NCBI GenBank assembly: GCA_963665155.2
Contig: OY761986.2
Location: 1,922,001-1,986,000, forward strand
Length of the DNA stretch: 64,000 bases
From: UBA1141 sp963665155
GTDB lineage: Bacteria > Chloroflexota > Dehalococcoidia > Lucifugimonadales > UBA3495
Reading direction: 5' to 3'
Both the position numbers and the translations under genes were made by a program. How positions within the stretch are numbered: position 1 is the first letter of the stretch; each line of letters opens with the position of its first letter. Shown in pieces: positions 1-9,058 of this stretch. Under the pieces are notes generated by a model. The model was not told where the DNA came from, ran no database searches, and was given only the letters and a program-made list of their open reading frames with translations.

Positions 1-2
1 TG

Positions 3-68
3 GACATTATAATCAATCAACTCACTGCCTGGGAGCAAGCCAAGCTGCTTGAGGGTGGTCTGGCCTAG
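3..68 (+). CDS. prfA: peptide chain release factor 1, C-terminal end (partial)
   Basis: Frame 3 is open from the window edge and ends at TAG 66-68, encoding DIIINQLTAWEQAKLLEGGLA. This resembles the C-terminal helix of release factor 1, where a D-x-I-I/L-x-x-L segment is usual. The assignment rests mainly on position: prmC, which methylates the GGQ glutamine of RF1 and RF2, starts 15 bp downstream, and prfA-prmC is one of the most conserved bacterial gene pairs. Only 21 residues are visible, so the identity is an inference. Confidence 0.6.
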   Translation, partial: DIIINQLTAWEQAKLLEGGLA

Positions 69-83
69 CCCGGCCTACCAACC

Positions 84-953
84 ATGGCAACCCTCCGAGA
101 GGTTATCCAGACCACCCATCGGGTCATTGATGCTGCGGGTATCCCCGACTCACGCTTGGAAGCGGAAGTCATGGTGATGAACGTGATGCGCATGGCCCGG
201 CAGGACATCTTCTCCAATCAGGAGAACGAAGTAACGCCTCAGCAAGAACGGGATCTGGCTGCTATCGTCGAGCGGCGGCTGACTCGTGAACCCCTGGCTT
301 ACATCTTGGGCATCCGTGAGTTCTACGGTATAAACCTGCTGGTAAACTCCAACGTCTTGATCCCACGACCCGAGACCGAGAACCTGGTCGAGCATGCCCT
401 GTTCATGGCCCTGATGGGGATGGAGACCACCGAGTTGGTGATCGCGGATGTTGGTACGGGAACAGGCGCCATCGCCATTAACTTGGCTATACACATGCCC
501 GGCGCGCGAATCTACGCTTTCGACAACGACGACGCTGTATTGGACGTGGCGGCGTACAACATCCGGTCCCACAACGTTGCCGACCGCATTACGCTGGGCA
601 AGGGCGATCTTCTGGAGCCGCTGCCAGAACCGGTGGACTTGATTGTCGCCAACCTCCCCTACATCCCCACCTCCCGGATACCCACCCTGCAACCTGAGAT
701 TCAGTGGGAACCGAAAGGGGCGCTGGACGGTGGCGAAGACGGTCTCGACCAGATACGCCGGTTGCTTGCTCAAGCCGCAAGCAAGGTAAAAGAGCAAGCG
801 ACTATCTTGTTGGAACTGGACCCGGAGCAAGTTACGGCGGTGGAGGAAATGGCCAAACAGCATTTCCCCAAAGCCACCACCAGCGTTGAGCAAGACCTGG
901 CCCATCTGGACCGGATTTTCGTGATTAGCCACGTGGGGGAAGAGAATCTCTAG
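84..953 (+). CDS. prmC: release factor glutamine N5-methyltransferase PrmC (HemK)
   Basis: A 289-residue class I methyltransferase that uses S-adenosylmethionine to methylate the glutamine of the GGQ motif in RF1 and RF2. An N-terminal helical substrate-binding domain (about 1-75) is followed by RPETE (95-99), the SAM-binding motif DVGTGTGAI (122-130) and the catalytic tetrapeptide at 190-193. That motif reads NLPY rather than the usual NPPY. The Asn and Tyr that hold the substrate amide are kept, so activity is expected. The gene directly follows the prfA end and is probably cotranscribed with it. Length is normal for the family. The next gene converges from the other strand. Confidence 0.93.
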   Translation: MATLREVIQTTHRVIDAAGIPDSRLEAEVMVMNVMRMARQDIFSNQENEVTPQQERDLAAIVERRLTREPLAYILGIREFYGINLLVNSNVLIPRPETENLVEHALFMALMGMETTELVIADVGTGTGAIAINLAIHMPGARIYAFDNDDAVLDVAAYNIRSHNVADRITLGKGDLLEPLPEPVDLIVANLPYIPTSRIPTLQPEIQWEPKGALDGGEDGLDQIRRLLAQAASKVKEQATILLELDPEQVTAVEEMAKQHFPKATTSVEQDLAHLDRIFVISHVGEENL

Positions 954-973
954 GGATTTTCCTGTGATCGCCT

Positions 974-2458
974 CTACAATCCCTTCAATTCCAGCGTAGT
1001 GACATCCGACCCGTCCAGTTCGGCTACACGTATAGCATGGTTGTTGGTGTCGGCGATGTAGATTTTCCCGTCGGCAATACTCAGGCCGCTTGGCTCGGAA
1101 AACGTGGCCTGGTTTCCGGGACCATCCTGGTGGCCGGAGTGGCCCGTTCCCAAGAGAGTAAAGGCGCTGCGCGTGACCGGCAGCACCCTTTTTATCTTGT
1201 GATTGTAAGTATCGGCAACGTACAGCGTACCATCGAAAAAGGTGATTCCGATCGGGTGTTGCAGGCGGACGTTATGGGTCATTCCGTCTTTGTCGCCGAA
1301 TACGAAGAGGTCCAATCCCACAACGGTCCTGACCTTCCCCAACGGGTCCAAGTCGGCGCCCCGTATGGAACTGGTCTCGCTGTCGGCGAAGAAAAGCTTT
1401 TTGCCATCGGTGGTGATGCCACTGGGTTGGGCTAGGGTAGCCGTCCCCAAGGGACCATCGATAATCGATTCACGACCGCTGCCTGCGTAAGGGCCTACTG
1501 TGCCATCGGTCAGATTCAGTGACCACAGTTGGTGTATGCCCGCCATGGCGATGTACAGGGAGCCATCATGGTAGGCGAGGTCCCAGGGAGAACTTATATC
1601 CGTGGTCCGGCTAGGCCCTTGTCCTTCCGTAGCAAATCCTTGCTGACCGGTCCCAGCAATCGTCTCCACAGTCTTGGCTGCCAGGTCGATTTTCCGAATG
1701 GCGTGGCTTTCCGCATCGGCTACGTACAGAATGTCATCCACCAAGATCATCCCCTGAGGATGGTTGAAAGCGGACGAAGCGTAGCTGCCGTCGGCTAACC
1801 CTTCTTCGCCGGAACCAATAACCTCCTTCACGTCACCGGTCAGTGAAGTTACCACCAATCGGTTGTGATTGGAGTCGGCTATGAACAAGCGATCACCTGG
1901 TGCGTCGGCCACAACTTTGCCGGGAAAAAACAAGGGCGTATCCGTGCGCCTTTCCGGGGCCAGTTTTAGTGCTTTACGGTCCAGCCACCCGGATGCGTCA
2001 AACTCGGCAATCATTTGGACCAGCATGTTGTCGAAGGTCTCGTAAGTAAACTCTCCTTCGTGTTTGCCGATGACCTTCCCTTGCGGGTCGATAAACATCA
2101 AAGTGGGCCAAGCACGGCAGGCGTACTGCTGCCACACCTGAAAGTCCGTGTCATTGATTACCGGATGCTCCAATTCATAGCGCTGGACGGCTTTGGCCAA
2201 GTTGCCAGCTTCCTTCTCATTGGGGAACTTTGCGGAGTGGACGCCCACAACAGCCAACTCGGTGGCGAACTTCTTTTCCAGTTTCCGCAACTGCGGAAAA
2301 ATGTGCAAACAGTTCACTCAACAGTAGGTCCAAAAATCCAAGATCACCAACTTGCCTCGCAACTGGGCCATGGTGATCGGTGCTTCGGTGTTGAGCCATT
2401 CTAGCCCCGTGGGAAACTCAGGAGCATTTGTCTTGCCAGCAAATGATTGTGCGGCCAT
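974..2458 (-). CDS. thioredoxin-like/NHL-repeat (NHLRC2-type) protein, candidate selenoprotein read through TGA
   Basis: Conventional calling stops at an in-frame TGA (2318-2320) and leaves a 447-residue ORF from a GTG. Reading through it gives a 494-residue protein from ATG 2456-2458. The N-terminus then matches the NHLRC2 thioredoxin-like domain: E20-W-L-N-T at 20-24, L-R-G-K-L-V-I-L-D-F-W-T-Y at 33-45, then C46-U47-V48-N49-C50-L-H. Human NHLRC2-type proteins have C-C-I-N-C here, so TGA sits exactly on a conserved redox Cys. The rest (about 150-494) carries NHL beta-propeller repeats with recurring GI..DG..L/IYVADT.NH.IR units. A hairpin meeting the bacterial SECIS rules follows the TGA. 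I infer selenocysteine insertion. Alternatives are a Cys-to-stop mutation or a sequencing error. The redox partner is unknown. Confidence 0.75.
2282..2320 (-). promoter_or_regulatory. candidate bacterial SECIS element after in-frame UGA
   Basis: On the minus strand, the UGA at 2320-2318 is followed after 18 nt by a perfect 7-bp stem UUUCCGC/GCGGAAA (2299-2293 with 2288-2282) closing the tetraloop AGUU (2292-2289). The loop begins 26 nt after the UGA and has a G in its first two bases. Both fit published bacterial SECIS constraints (apical loop 16-37 nt from the UGA, a G early in the loop, a short upper stem) for SelB binding. The stem also codes for protein, as bacterial SECIS elements do. 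Confidence 0.6.
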
Positions 2459-2537
2459 CAGTACCTCAAGTAAAAGCTTTCAGCCATCAGCGGTCAGCTA
2501 TCAGCAGTGGTTCCTTGGCTGAGAGTTAATTGCTGAC

Positions 2538-3047
2538 TTATTCGATTGCCAGGGTAGCGTAGCGGATGAAGATTGTGCCCACGGGTTCGCCGAAGGGAGC
2601 ATTGCAGACCATGATTGCTATGGTGTGTTTGGTGCCGGGCACCGCTTCTTCTTCCACCAGAATCCGCTTTGGCGTATTGTTGCCGGTAATCACCCATTTG
2701 TCCCGGTCTATGTGACCGTCAATATAGACCTCGCCATAGTTGTCTACATTGGTCTCGAACCAGACCCGCTTTCCCGCTACGTCCTGGCCCTTGACCTGCT
2801 CCGGGATGGTTACCTTAAGCCGGTACCAAGCGAAGGTGAATCCCACGGAGCGTCGCTCCTGGATGTCCCCATCTTTTTCCCATGCGGAATCGTCGTAATC
2901 GGGAAGCCTGGCATCAACGGCCCTAAGCTCCGCCACCAAACCCTGATTGGGCTCACCGGGAACCAGTCCGGGTGCTATGCGCCAACCGGTGGCGCCCAAT
3001 ACCGACAGGTCGGCGGAATCTTCCAGGTCAAGAGCTACTCTTACCAT
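2538..3047 (-). CDS. hypothetical protein with galactose-binding-like (jelly-roll) character
   Basis: A 169-residue soluble protein without a signal peptide or membrane segment. The pattern of a short DDSAWEK-like segment, a WYR-K-V-x-I-P-E strand, V-W-F-E-T-N-V-D-N-Y-G-E-V-Y-I-D-G and a late G-T-K-H-T-I-A-I-M-V strand is like the sugar-binding beta-sandwich of glycoside hydrolase family 2 N-terminal domains. No catalytic module is attached, so it may act as a stand-alone binding domain. It lies between the NHL protein and a dienelactone hydrolase on the same strand. Function not recognised. Confidence 0.55.
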   Translation of the reverse strand: MVRVALDLEDSADLSVLGATGWRIAPGLVPGEPNQGLVAELRAVDARLPDYDDSAWEKDGDIQERRSVGFTFAWYRLKVTIPEQVKGQDVAGKRVWFETNVDNYGEVYIDGHIDRDKWVITGNNTPKRILVEEEAVPGTKHTIAIMVCNAPFGEPVGTIFIRYATLAIE

Positions 3048-3206
3048 GCATCCTCCAGAATCTTGGGTATCCTGCAGTCTTTAGGTGTCCGCGGTCAAGC
3101 TTTGCGTGTACCGGATCTGAACTGGGTCAAGCGCCGGCCCAAGGCAATGCCCGGACCGGCGTATTAAGGCTTTGCTGTCCGCTATGTGCGGTGTTTAAAG
3201 GACTGT

Positions 3207-3923
3207 TTAGCCCTTCAAATGGGTCGCGAAGAACTCCAGTGTTCGGGGCCAAGCGGCGTCGGCGGCCTCTTTGTGGTGCCTATCGGGGTTGGTATAGTCC
3301 ATGAATGCGTGACCCGCTCCTTCGTAGGAGTGGAACGTATGCTCTTTGCCCAACCGGGTCAACTCGTTGTCCAAGATCACCATATCTTCGGGTGATGGAT
3401 TACCGTCAGTGGCCCCGAAGTGGAACAGCATGGGGCAATTGATGCCACTAGTTAGGTCGAAAGGCGTCTGCGTAGTGTCGCCCCAAGGCAGCATGATGTG
3501 ACCACCGTAGAAGGGCACCGCCGCTTTAAAAATCGGATTGGTGGCGGCCATAAGCCAGGTTATCCGGCCGCCCATGCAAAACCCGGTGACGCCGATTCTT
3601 TCATTGTCCACGGCAGACTGGCCTTTCAGGAAATCAACGGCTGCGTTCATGTCGGCGATGATGTCGGGGTCACTCAGTTCGCCCAAACGCCCCATTATAG
3701 GACCGCTCATGACCTCCTCGGAGAAGCGGTGGAACAGGTCGGGCACCACCGCAACGTATCCCTGCTCCGCCAACTGGTCGGCCATTTTCTTGTCGAACTC
3801 GTCAAGGCCGCCGATGTGGAAAGCGATAACCACGGCCGGATGGGGTCCGGAGCCGCTGGGTATGCTGGCGTACATTTTCATGTCATGGCCGTTTACGTTT
3901 AGCGTATCGGTAAAACTTGGCAT
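3207..3923 (-). CDS. dienelactone hydrolase family protein
   Basis: An alpha/beta hydrolase of 238 residues that typically opens lactone rings such as dienelactone or hydrolyses related esters. The nucleophile elbow is G-F-C-M-G-G with a catalytic Cys, the acid lies in GATDGNPS and the histidine in GAGHAF. These three define the Cys-Asp-His triad of the DLH family. I chose the ATG at 3921-3923 because AGGAG lies about 10 nt upstream on this strand and the homologous N-terminus (PSFTDTLNVNGHDMKMY) begins here. A longer frame upstream adds about 41 basic, unconserved residues. The substrate cannot be told from sequence. Confidence 0.85.
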   Translation of the reverse strand: MPSFTDTLNVNGHDMKMYASIPSGSGPHPAVVIAFHIGGLDEFDKKMADQLAEQGYVAVVPDLFHRFSEEVMSGPIMGRLGELSDPDIIADMNAAVDFLKGQSAVDNERIGVTGFCMGGRITWLMAATNPIFKAAVPFYGGHIMLPWGDTTQTPFDLTSGINCPMLFHFGATDGNPSPEDMVILDNELTRLGKEHTFHSYEGAGHAFMDYTNPDRHHKEAADAAWPRTLEFFATHLKG

Positions 3924-4068
3924 CGGTTGCAATCTCCTATCTAAATTATGGTTCCTAAATTCTCTTTTCCGACTGGGGTCGAACCTTTGGACTGTATAAC
4001 GCCTGGTTATCGATTCGAGGCATTCATGCGGACGATCATCCCGCACGAAATCATACTCTCAGCCTGCC

Positions 4069-5403
4069 CTAGACCAAACCTTCAGCTCTCATCGCTATCA
4101 ACGTGTTCTGGAACGCTTCCAGGGTCCGGTCAATCTCCTGTTCTTTGTGGGTTGCCGATACCAAGAAGCAATCCCTGCTCATAATATCCACGCCCAGGTT
4201 CTGAAGCCCTCGTTTCATTCCGGTGGTTGCGGCCGAAGCAATGGTTTCGCTGATTTTAGCATGGGGCATGGTGCAGATTTCCCGGTCACAATCACAGTCG
4301 GCCAGCACCACGTGGATCATGGAGGCAATGCCGTGGGCGTGGCCCGCAACTTCCATTTTGCCGAAGAGCTCGTTGATACCAGTCTTGAGCCGCACCGCCA
4401 TAGCGTCGGCCTGCTGGTTTATGGGCTGACTGGCGATCATTTCCAAAGCCACAGCCCCAGCAGCCGCTGACAGAGGATTGGCGTTGAAAGTACCCGGATG
4501 ATAAACCCGGTGCGTATTGTCCCAACTCGGGTCTCCACGCTGAGCGATCATGTCTATTACCTCAGCTTTTCCGCCAACCGCCCCACCTGGCAGTCCCCCG
4601 GCCACGATTTTAGCTAAGGTCGTCAGGTCTGGGGTGATGCCGTATCGGACTTGGGTTCCGCCGGGGGAAGCCCGGAACCCAGTGACTACCTCGTCAAAAA
4701 TAAGCACAACATCATGTTGCGCCGTCAGTTCCCGCAAGCCCTTTAAGTAGTTGGGGACATCGAAGGGCAACTGGCCAAAATGGGCGCCGGTAGGCTCCAA
4801 GATTAGCCCGGCAACGTCATTATCACCGTTTAATACGTCCTCCACCGCCGACAAGTCGCCAGCGGGGACTATGACCATGCTGGCCCAGCTTTCCGGCGGA
4901 ATGCCGGGCGCCGAACGGTCGGACCCAGCCATGGCGTAGTCATGCCAACCATGGAAGTGGTCTTGAAGCTTGATTATTTTATTTCGCCCGGTATAAGCCC
5001 GGGCCAGACGCATGGCCATCAAAGTAGCTTCCGTACCGGAACTGTGGAACCGCAACTTCTCCACGGAAGGGAACAGGGCTTTAATTGCTTTGGCCCATCG
5101 CATTTCCTCGTCGGTGGATGCTCCCAAATGGGTGCCGCGGAGGATCTGTTTGGACACCGCCTCGGCAATGGCCGGATGCGAGTGTCCCAGGATCAACGCG
5201 CCATGGCCAGACACATAGTCCACATATTCGGAACCGTCCACATCCCACTTCAGCGGTCCTTCCCCGTGGGTCATGAACAATGGAAACGGCATGGCATACC
5301 GGGAGTCGTGGGTTACCCCGCCGGGGAACACTTTGGTGGACTCGCCGTATCGCTGTGCGGAACCTGGGTGTTTGGCGATGTAATCTTCCAAAATAGTTGG
5401 CAT
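4069..5403 (-). CDS. class III PLP aminotransferase, glutamate-1-semialdehyde aminotransferase-like
   Basis: A 444-residue pyridoxal-phosphate enzyme of fold type I. Recognisable parts are S-G-T-E-A-T (cofactor phosphate loop), H-F-H-G-W-H-D, I-F-D-E-V-V-T-G-F-R (PLP ring Asp) and the K-I-V-A-G-G-L-P-G-G segment carrying the Schiff-base Lys. This is the HemL-like branch. However, it is not near other heme genes, and such paralogs in catabolic regions often act as aminomutases or transaminases on other substrates. So hemL is not assigned. The start is supported by AGGAGG six bases upstream of the ATG. Confidence 0.85.
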   Translation of the reverse strand: MPTILEDYIAKHPGSAQRYGESTKVFPGGVTHDSRYAMPFPLFMTHGEGPLKWDVDGSEYVDYVSGHGALILGHSHPAIAEAVSKQILRGTHLGASTDEEMRWAKAIKALFPSVEKLRFHSSGTEATLMAMRLARAYTGRNKIIKLQDHFHGWHDYAMAGSDRSAPGIPPESWASMVIVPAGDLSAVEDVLNGDNDVAGLILEPTGAHFGQLPFDVPNYLKGLRELTAQHDVVLIFDEVVTGFRASPGGTQVRYGITPDLTTLAKIVAGGLPGGAVGGKAEVIDMIAQRGDPSWDNTHRVYHPGTFNANPLSAAAGAVALEMIASQPINQQADAMAVRLKTGINELFGKMEVAGHAHGIASMIHVVLADCDCDREICTMPHAKISETIASAATTGMKRGLQNLGVDIMSRDCFLVSATHKEQEIDRTLEAFQNTLIAMRAEGLV

Positions 5404-5726
5404 TAAGCCTCCTGTGGCCGGACCTGGCCGTTGCGAAAAATGGAAAGTAGCAGCGGGCCGCGACCTGCCGCCGTAACCCTGAAAAACAATGCAGCTATTT
5501 TAGCGTCTCGGGGGCCTTTCCGCTACAGGCGACGTCCTGCTAAGGCTGGGTAACTCCTTGCGTTGGTTTTTTACTTAAACAGAATGTCGGTAGTGGGGTT
5601 GGCGGTAAATCGGTGGCGGTATGCCTGAACTATGTCCCATGCTGTCGCAGGGAATCATTGGCGTCGGCAAGCTCGGTGCTCGGGTTTGTGTGGTCGGGCC
5701 TGTTCCGGTAGTTCGCTTTGTTCCGA

Positions 5727-5835
5727 CGGAAATCCCCCTAAATCCCCCTTTTAGAAAGGGGGACTTTTCATCCTCAGTCGCACTTGGGGAGCCTGTAGCC
5801 CCACTTTCGCAAAAGGGGGGTTGGGGGGATTTCCG
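5727..5835. repeat. G/C-homopolymer inverted repeat (miniature palindromic element)
   Basis: In the 470-bp gap between the aminotransferase and the MMPL gene, an arm GGAAATCCCCCTAAATCCCC is mirrored about 60 bp later by the complementary arm ending GGGGGGATTTCC. A smaller C5-TTTTAGAAA-G5 hairpin lies inside the left arm. This looks like a dispersed bacterial palindromic repeat of the AAATCCCCC class. No coding capacity is evident, and the rest of the gap shows no gene. Copy number in the genome cannot be judged from one window. Confidence 0.6.
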
Positions 5836-5875
5836 CCTTGGTATGGCATCAGGTTGAAATGACGCCACCCTCGGC

Positions 5876-8107
5876 TTAATCGTCGGCGGGGCTTGGCGCC
5901 ATAGCCCCCCGTCTCCCTTCAACCCAGAGGTCGGGCATCCACTCCAGCCATTTGGGCAGATACCAATTCCATTTGCCCAGAAGCTTCATGCTAGCGGGCA
6001 CCAAGATCATTCGAACGATGGTGGCATCCAGAAGTATGGCTATCCCCAAGCCGAAGCCCATTTGCTGCAGTGCTACTACGTCACCCGCAGCGAAGCCCAA
6101 GAACACAGCCACCATGATGAGGGCGGCACCGGTAATAAGCCGCCCGGTGGACCGGATTCCGAAGGCTACCGACTCGGTGTTGTCTTGGGTCTGGTCGAAA
6201 CGCTCCCTAACGCGGCTTAGCAAGAAGACGTGGTAGTCCATTGAGAGGCCGAATATGATGGCAAAGAGGAAAATAGGTATCCATGCTTCGATGACCCCGG
6301 CTTGCTGAAAACCGAATGTATCGGCCAGTACGCCCCTTTGGAAGACGAGCACCAAGATGCCGTATGTGGCGCCCACTGAAAGTAGGTTGAGAATGATCGC
6401 CTTGATCGGGACGACAATCGAGCGAAACACGATCATCAGCAGCAAGAAACTGACCGCCAGCACGAAGGGAATAACAACCAACGCTGCGTTTTTAGACATC
6501 TCGAAGAAGTCGATGTTTGAAGCTGCTTCCCCGGTCACGTAGACCGCAGCCGGTACACCCTGGAATGCTGCCGGCACATAATCGCTGCGCAGCCGCCTTA
6601 TGGAGTCGAGGGTCGCTTGGTCAGATGATTCGCCAGTGACGGGTACCGCCAGCAGTCCCACATCCCCATCTTCGCTTATAGTTAGGGGCTTCGGCTGGCC
6701 AAAGGAAGAATCCGTCTCCAATGCGGCGGTGAGTCTCCCAACAGCCGCTTGCACCTCCGGAGCGTTTATGTCTCCGTCGATCACTATCTCAGCGGGCGTA
6801 ACTTCCCCTGCGGAGAATTCCCGGTCTAGAATCAGAAAGCCTTCCTTGGACTCGATTCCGTCGGGGAAGGATGCGACACCCGAAGAGCCAGTCTTGATGT
6901 CGAAGAAAAAGAATGTGGCGGCGATTAGGAGACCGCCAGACAGCAACAGGCTCATTGCCGGTTTCCCCTTGACGGCCCGCGAAACAAGGTCCCAAAAACC
7001 GCCGGAGCGGGATTCGTCATTGTCGGCTTGGGCTTTGCCAATCAGGGGAATGGAAAGTTTGTTGATTCCGTCGCCCAGCACGCTCAAGATGGCTGGCAAC
7101 AGGGTAAGGGCGGCGAAAACCGAGGCCACTACCACAAATATAACAGCCAGCCCAATACCTATGAACACGTTGGAAGGCACCAGCAACAGACCGATGAAAC
7201 CCTGCACCACCGTTATACCGCTGAATACCACCGTGCGGTTGGCCGTGGCACCCGCCCGGGCAAAGGCCTCCATCTTATCGAGGCCTTTAGAACGCTCTTC
7301 TCGGTACCGGGACAAGAAGAACAGGGAGTAATCGATGCCCACCGCAAGGCCAATCATGGTAATCATGTTTTCGACGAAGAAGGACAACTCATAAGCCTGA
7401 CCCGCCAGCGACGCCAAGCCCAGCGCCAGCACGATGGACACTACGGCCATAATTAGGGGTATCACGGCAGCTACGACCGCGCCCAGCACCAGCACTAGGA
7501 TTATAAGCGCTATGGGCACGCCAAAGATTTCACCTTTCAGAAGCCCCTCTTGGGATACCTCCTGGAAGTCTTGACCCACTGTGGCTTGTCCGGTCATCAA
7601 GATCTTGAACCCCGGAGTCCCCTTGAACCCATCAACCACATTCGTTACTTCCTCAATGTGGTCGCTGGCATCGTCCACATCCCCGGCCATGCTGAAGGGC
7701 ATTATTGTGATGCGCCGGTCTTGGGAAACCAGGAATTCGGCCGACGTTTGAAAGTAATTGAGCAGCGTTTCCTGCCGTATAACCTCCGGTCCCAGTGCTG
7801 CCAAACCCGCATGAATCGCGTCGACGATTTGCCGGAACTCCGGGTCGTCAACGGTCAATGCCTGGGACTGCACTATCACCACTTCGTTAGTGCCCTTGGG
7901 ACCGGTCAGCTTCTCTTCAATTAACTGTTTGCCGACAGTGGACTCAGGGTCGTTGGTGATCGCAAACTCTGTGGTAATCACCCCCTCAAAGAGGCTGGCT
8001 CTTAAGAATGCGGCAATAAGGAATACCACTACCCATATCCCTATGGTAATCCAGGGCCTCCGGCTGGAGGCTCGGGCTATTGATTCGGTGGAAAGGTTCA
8101 CTGACAT
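5876..8107 (-). CDS. MMPL/RND-family transporter
   Basis: A 743-residue inner-membrane protein with two repeats, each one transmembrane helix, a large extracytoplasmic domain and a five-helix bundle, giving about 12 helices. The signature helices G-L-A-V-G-I-D-Y-S-L-F-F-L-S-R-Y-R-E and F-G-L-S-M-D-Y-H-V-F-L-L-S-R-V-R-E carry the proton-relay Asp-Tyr pairs of MmpL proteins. It likely exports lipids or hydrophobic drugs. The start at ATG 8105-8107 has AGGGGGA six bases upstream, and an upstream in-frame start adds 12 residues. A TetR gene lies directly upstream on the same strand, so repressor control is likely. Confidence 0.9.
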   Translation of the reverse strand: MSVNLSTESIARASSRRPWITIGIWVVVFLIAAFLRASLFEGVITTEFAITNDPESTVGKQLIEEKLTGPKGTNEVVIVQSQALTVDDPEFRQIVDAIHAGLAALGPEVIRQETLLNYFQTSAEFLVSQDRRITIMPFSMAGDVDDASDHIEEVTNVVDGFKGTPGFKILMTGQATVGQDFQEVSQEGLLKGEIFGVPIALIILVLVLGAVVAAVIPLIMAVVSIVLALGLASLAGQAYELSFFVENMITMIGLAVGIDYSLFFLSRYREERSKGLDKMEAFARAGATANRTVVFSGITVVQGFIGLLLVPSNVFIGIGLAVIFVVVASVFAALTLLPAILSVLGDGINKLSIPLIGKAQADNDESRSGGFWDLVSRAVKGKPAMSLLLSGGLLIAATFFFFDIKTGSSGVASFPDGIESKEGFLILDREFSAGEVTPAEIVIDGDINAPEVQAAVGRLTAALETDSSFGQPKPLTISEDGDVGLLAVPVTGESSDQATLDSIRRLRSDYVPAAFQGVPAAVYVTGEAASNIDFFEMSKNAALVVIPFVLAVSFLLLMIVFRSIVVPIKAIILNLLSVGATYGILVLVFQRGVLADTFGFQQAGVIEAWIPIFLFAIIFGLSMDYHVFLLSRVRERFDQTQDNTESVAFGIRSTGRLITGAALIMVAVFLGFAAGDVVALQQMGFGLGIAILLDATIVRMILVPASMKLLGKWNWYLPKWLEWMPDLWVEGRRGAMAPSPADD

Positions 8108-8182
8108 GACGGTCCCCCTAAAGATATGCCTGCTCCAAGTCAACGAGACGAGTTTGTTATCTATTCCGGCTACCTATTCCGG

Positions 8183-8821
8183 CTATCGGTTGGAGATGGG
8201 TTTCGTCAGCCCGCCGGTGGAAAAACTGCCCCGGTACATCGCTTTCAACACGGATACATACTTTGAGACATCCACCGCCGGGTCGAAAGCCCTCTGCAAC
8301 ACCAGCCCGTGCCAGGTGGAAAGCAACACCCGGGCTGCTGCGTCAGAGTCCAACGAAGGGTTTATTTGCCCTTGTGCTTGGGCTCGCTCCAGCAAACCGG
8401 TCAACGCCACCCGGTAGATTTCGAAGTTAGCCTGCTGGAACGACTCCATCACCTGGGGGCTGCGCAACGCCTCCGCCCAGAGTTGAATGTTCAAGCGTAG
8501 GTGGTCCTGCGCTTCGGGCTTTTCCAGCCAGCCAAAGTCCAGATCGACTAGCATGTCCAGAACCACCAAAGGGTCGTCGCTCGGTTCCGTAGCGCTCTGG
8601 ATGCGCGCTAGGTTCTGCTGACTGCAGGCCTGGCAACTGGCAGCGATGATGTCTTCCTTGCTAGAAAAATAACGATAAACCGCACCAGGACTGAGTTCCG
8701 CCTCCCGGCAAATGTCCTGCATGGTGGTCTGATGAAATCCCTGGCGAGAAAAGCAAGCCTCGGCAGCATCCAGGATTTGCTGGCGCCGGGCTTCCAGATG
8801 GGCATCCGACACTTTAGGCAT
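8183..8821 (-). CDS. TetR/AcrR family transcriptional regulator
   Basis: A 212-residue regulator. The N-terminal helix-turn-helix (about 12-58) reads ILDAAEACFSRQGFHQTT, then MQDICREAELSPGAVYRYFSSK, the classic TetR fold. The C-terminal half is a helical ligand-binding domain with no recognised ligand signature. It is transcribed ahead of the MMPL transporter with a 75-bp gap and probably represses that gene and itself. Confidence 0.88.
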   Translation of the reverse strand: MPKVSDAHLEARRQQILDAAEACFSRQGFHQTTMQDICREAELSPGAVYRYFSSKEDIIAASCQACSQQNLARIQSATEPSDDPLVVLDMLVDLDFGWLEKPEAQDHLRLNIQLWAEALRSPQVMESFQQANFEIYRVALTGLLERAQAQGQINPSLDSDAAARVLLSTWHGLVLQRAFDPAVDVSKYVSVLKAMYRGSFSTGGLTKPISNR

Positions 8822-8857
8822 TGGTGCGCCCCCAAATAACCAGTTAAGTAATATAAA

Positions 8858-8905
8858 ACGATGATTCGTTTTTAAAGACGAACGTTCGCTCGCTTATATC
8901 ATCGT
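8858..8905. promoter_or_regulatory. candidate TetR operator
   Basis: Upstream of the TetR gene, ACGATGAT (8858-8865) is mirrored by ATCATCGT (8898-8905) around the perfect palindrome CGAACGTTCG (8879-8888). Nested dyads next to a TetR start are typical of autoregulatory operators. A TATATT-like -10 for the minus strand lies just beyond. No binding data are available. Confidence 0.35.
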
Positions 8906-9058
8906 CTTATCTTTCAGTCAAGTACACCGGAGGCATGTATTGTCTAAATGCTTTCGCTGGCGTACCAATAATGGATGTAAATAAGCTGCTGACCGCCAGA
9001 GGCCTGAAGGAGTAAAATAGATAGTTAGGAAATCCCGCCCACTTGCCAGGCTGAAGCG

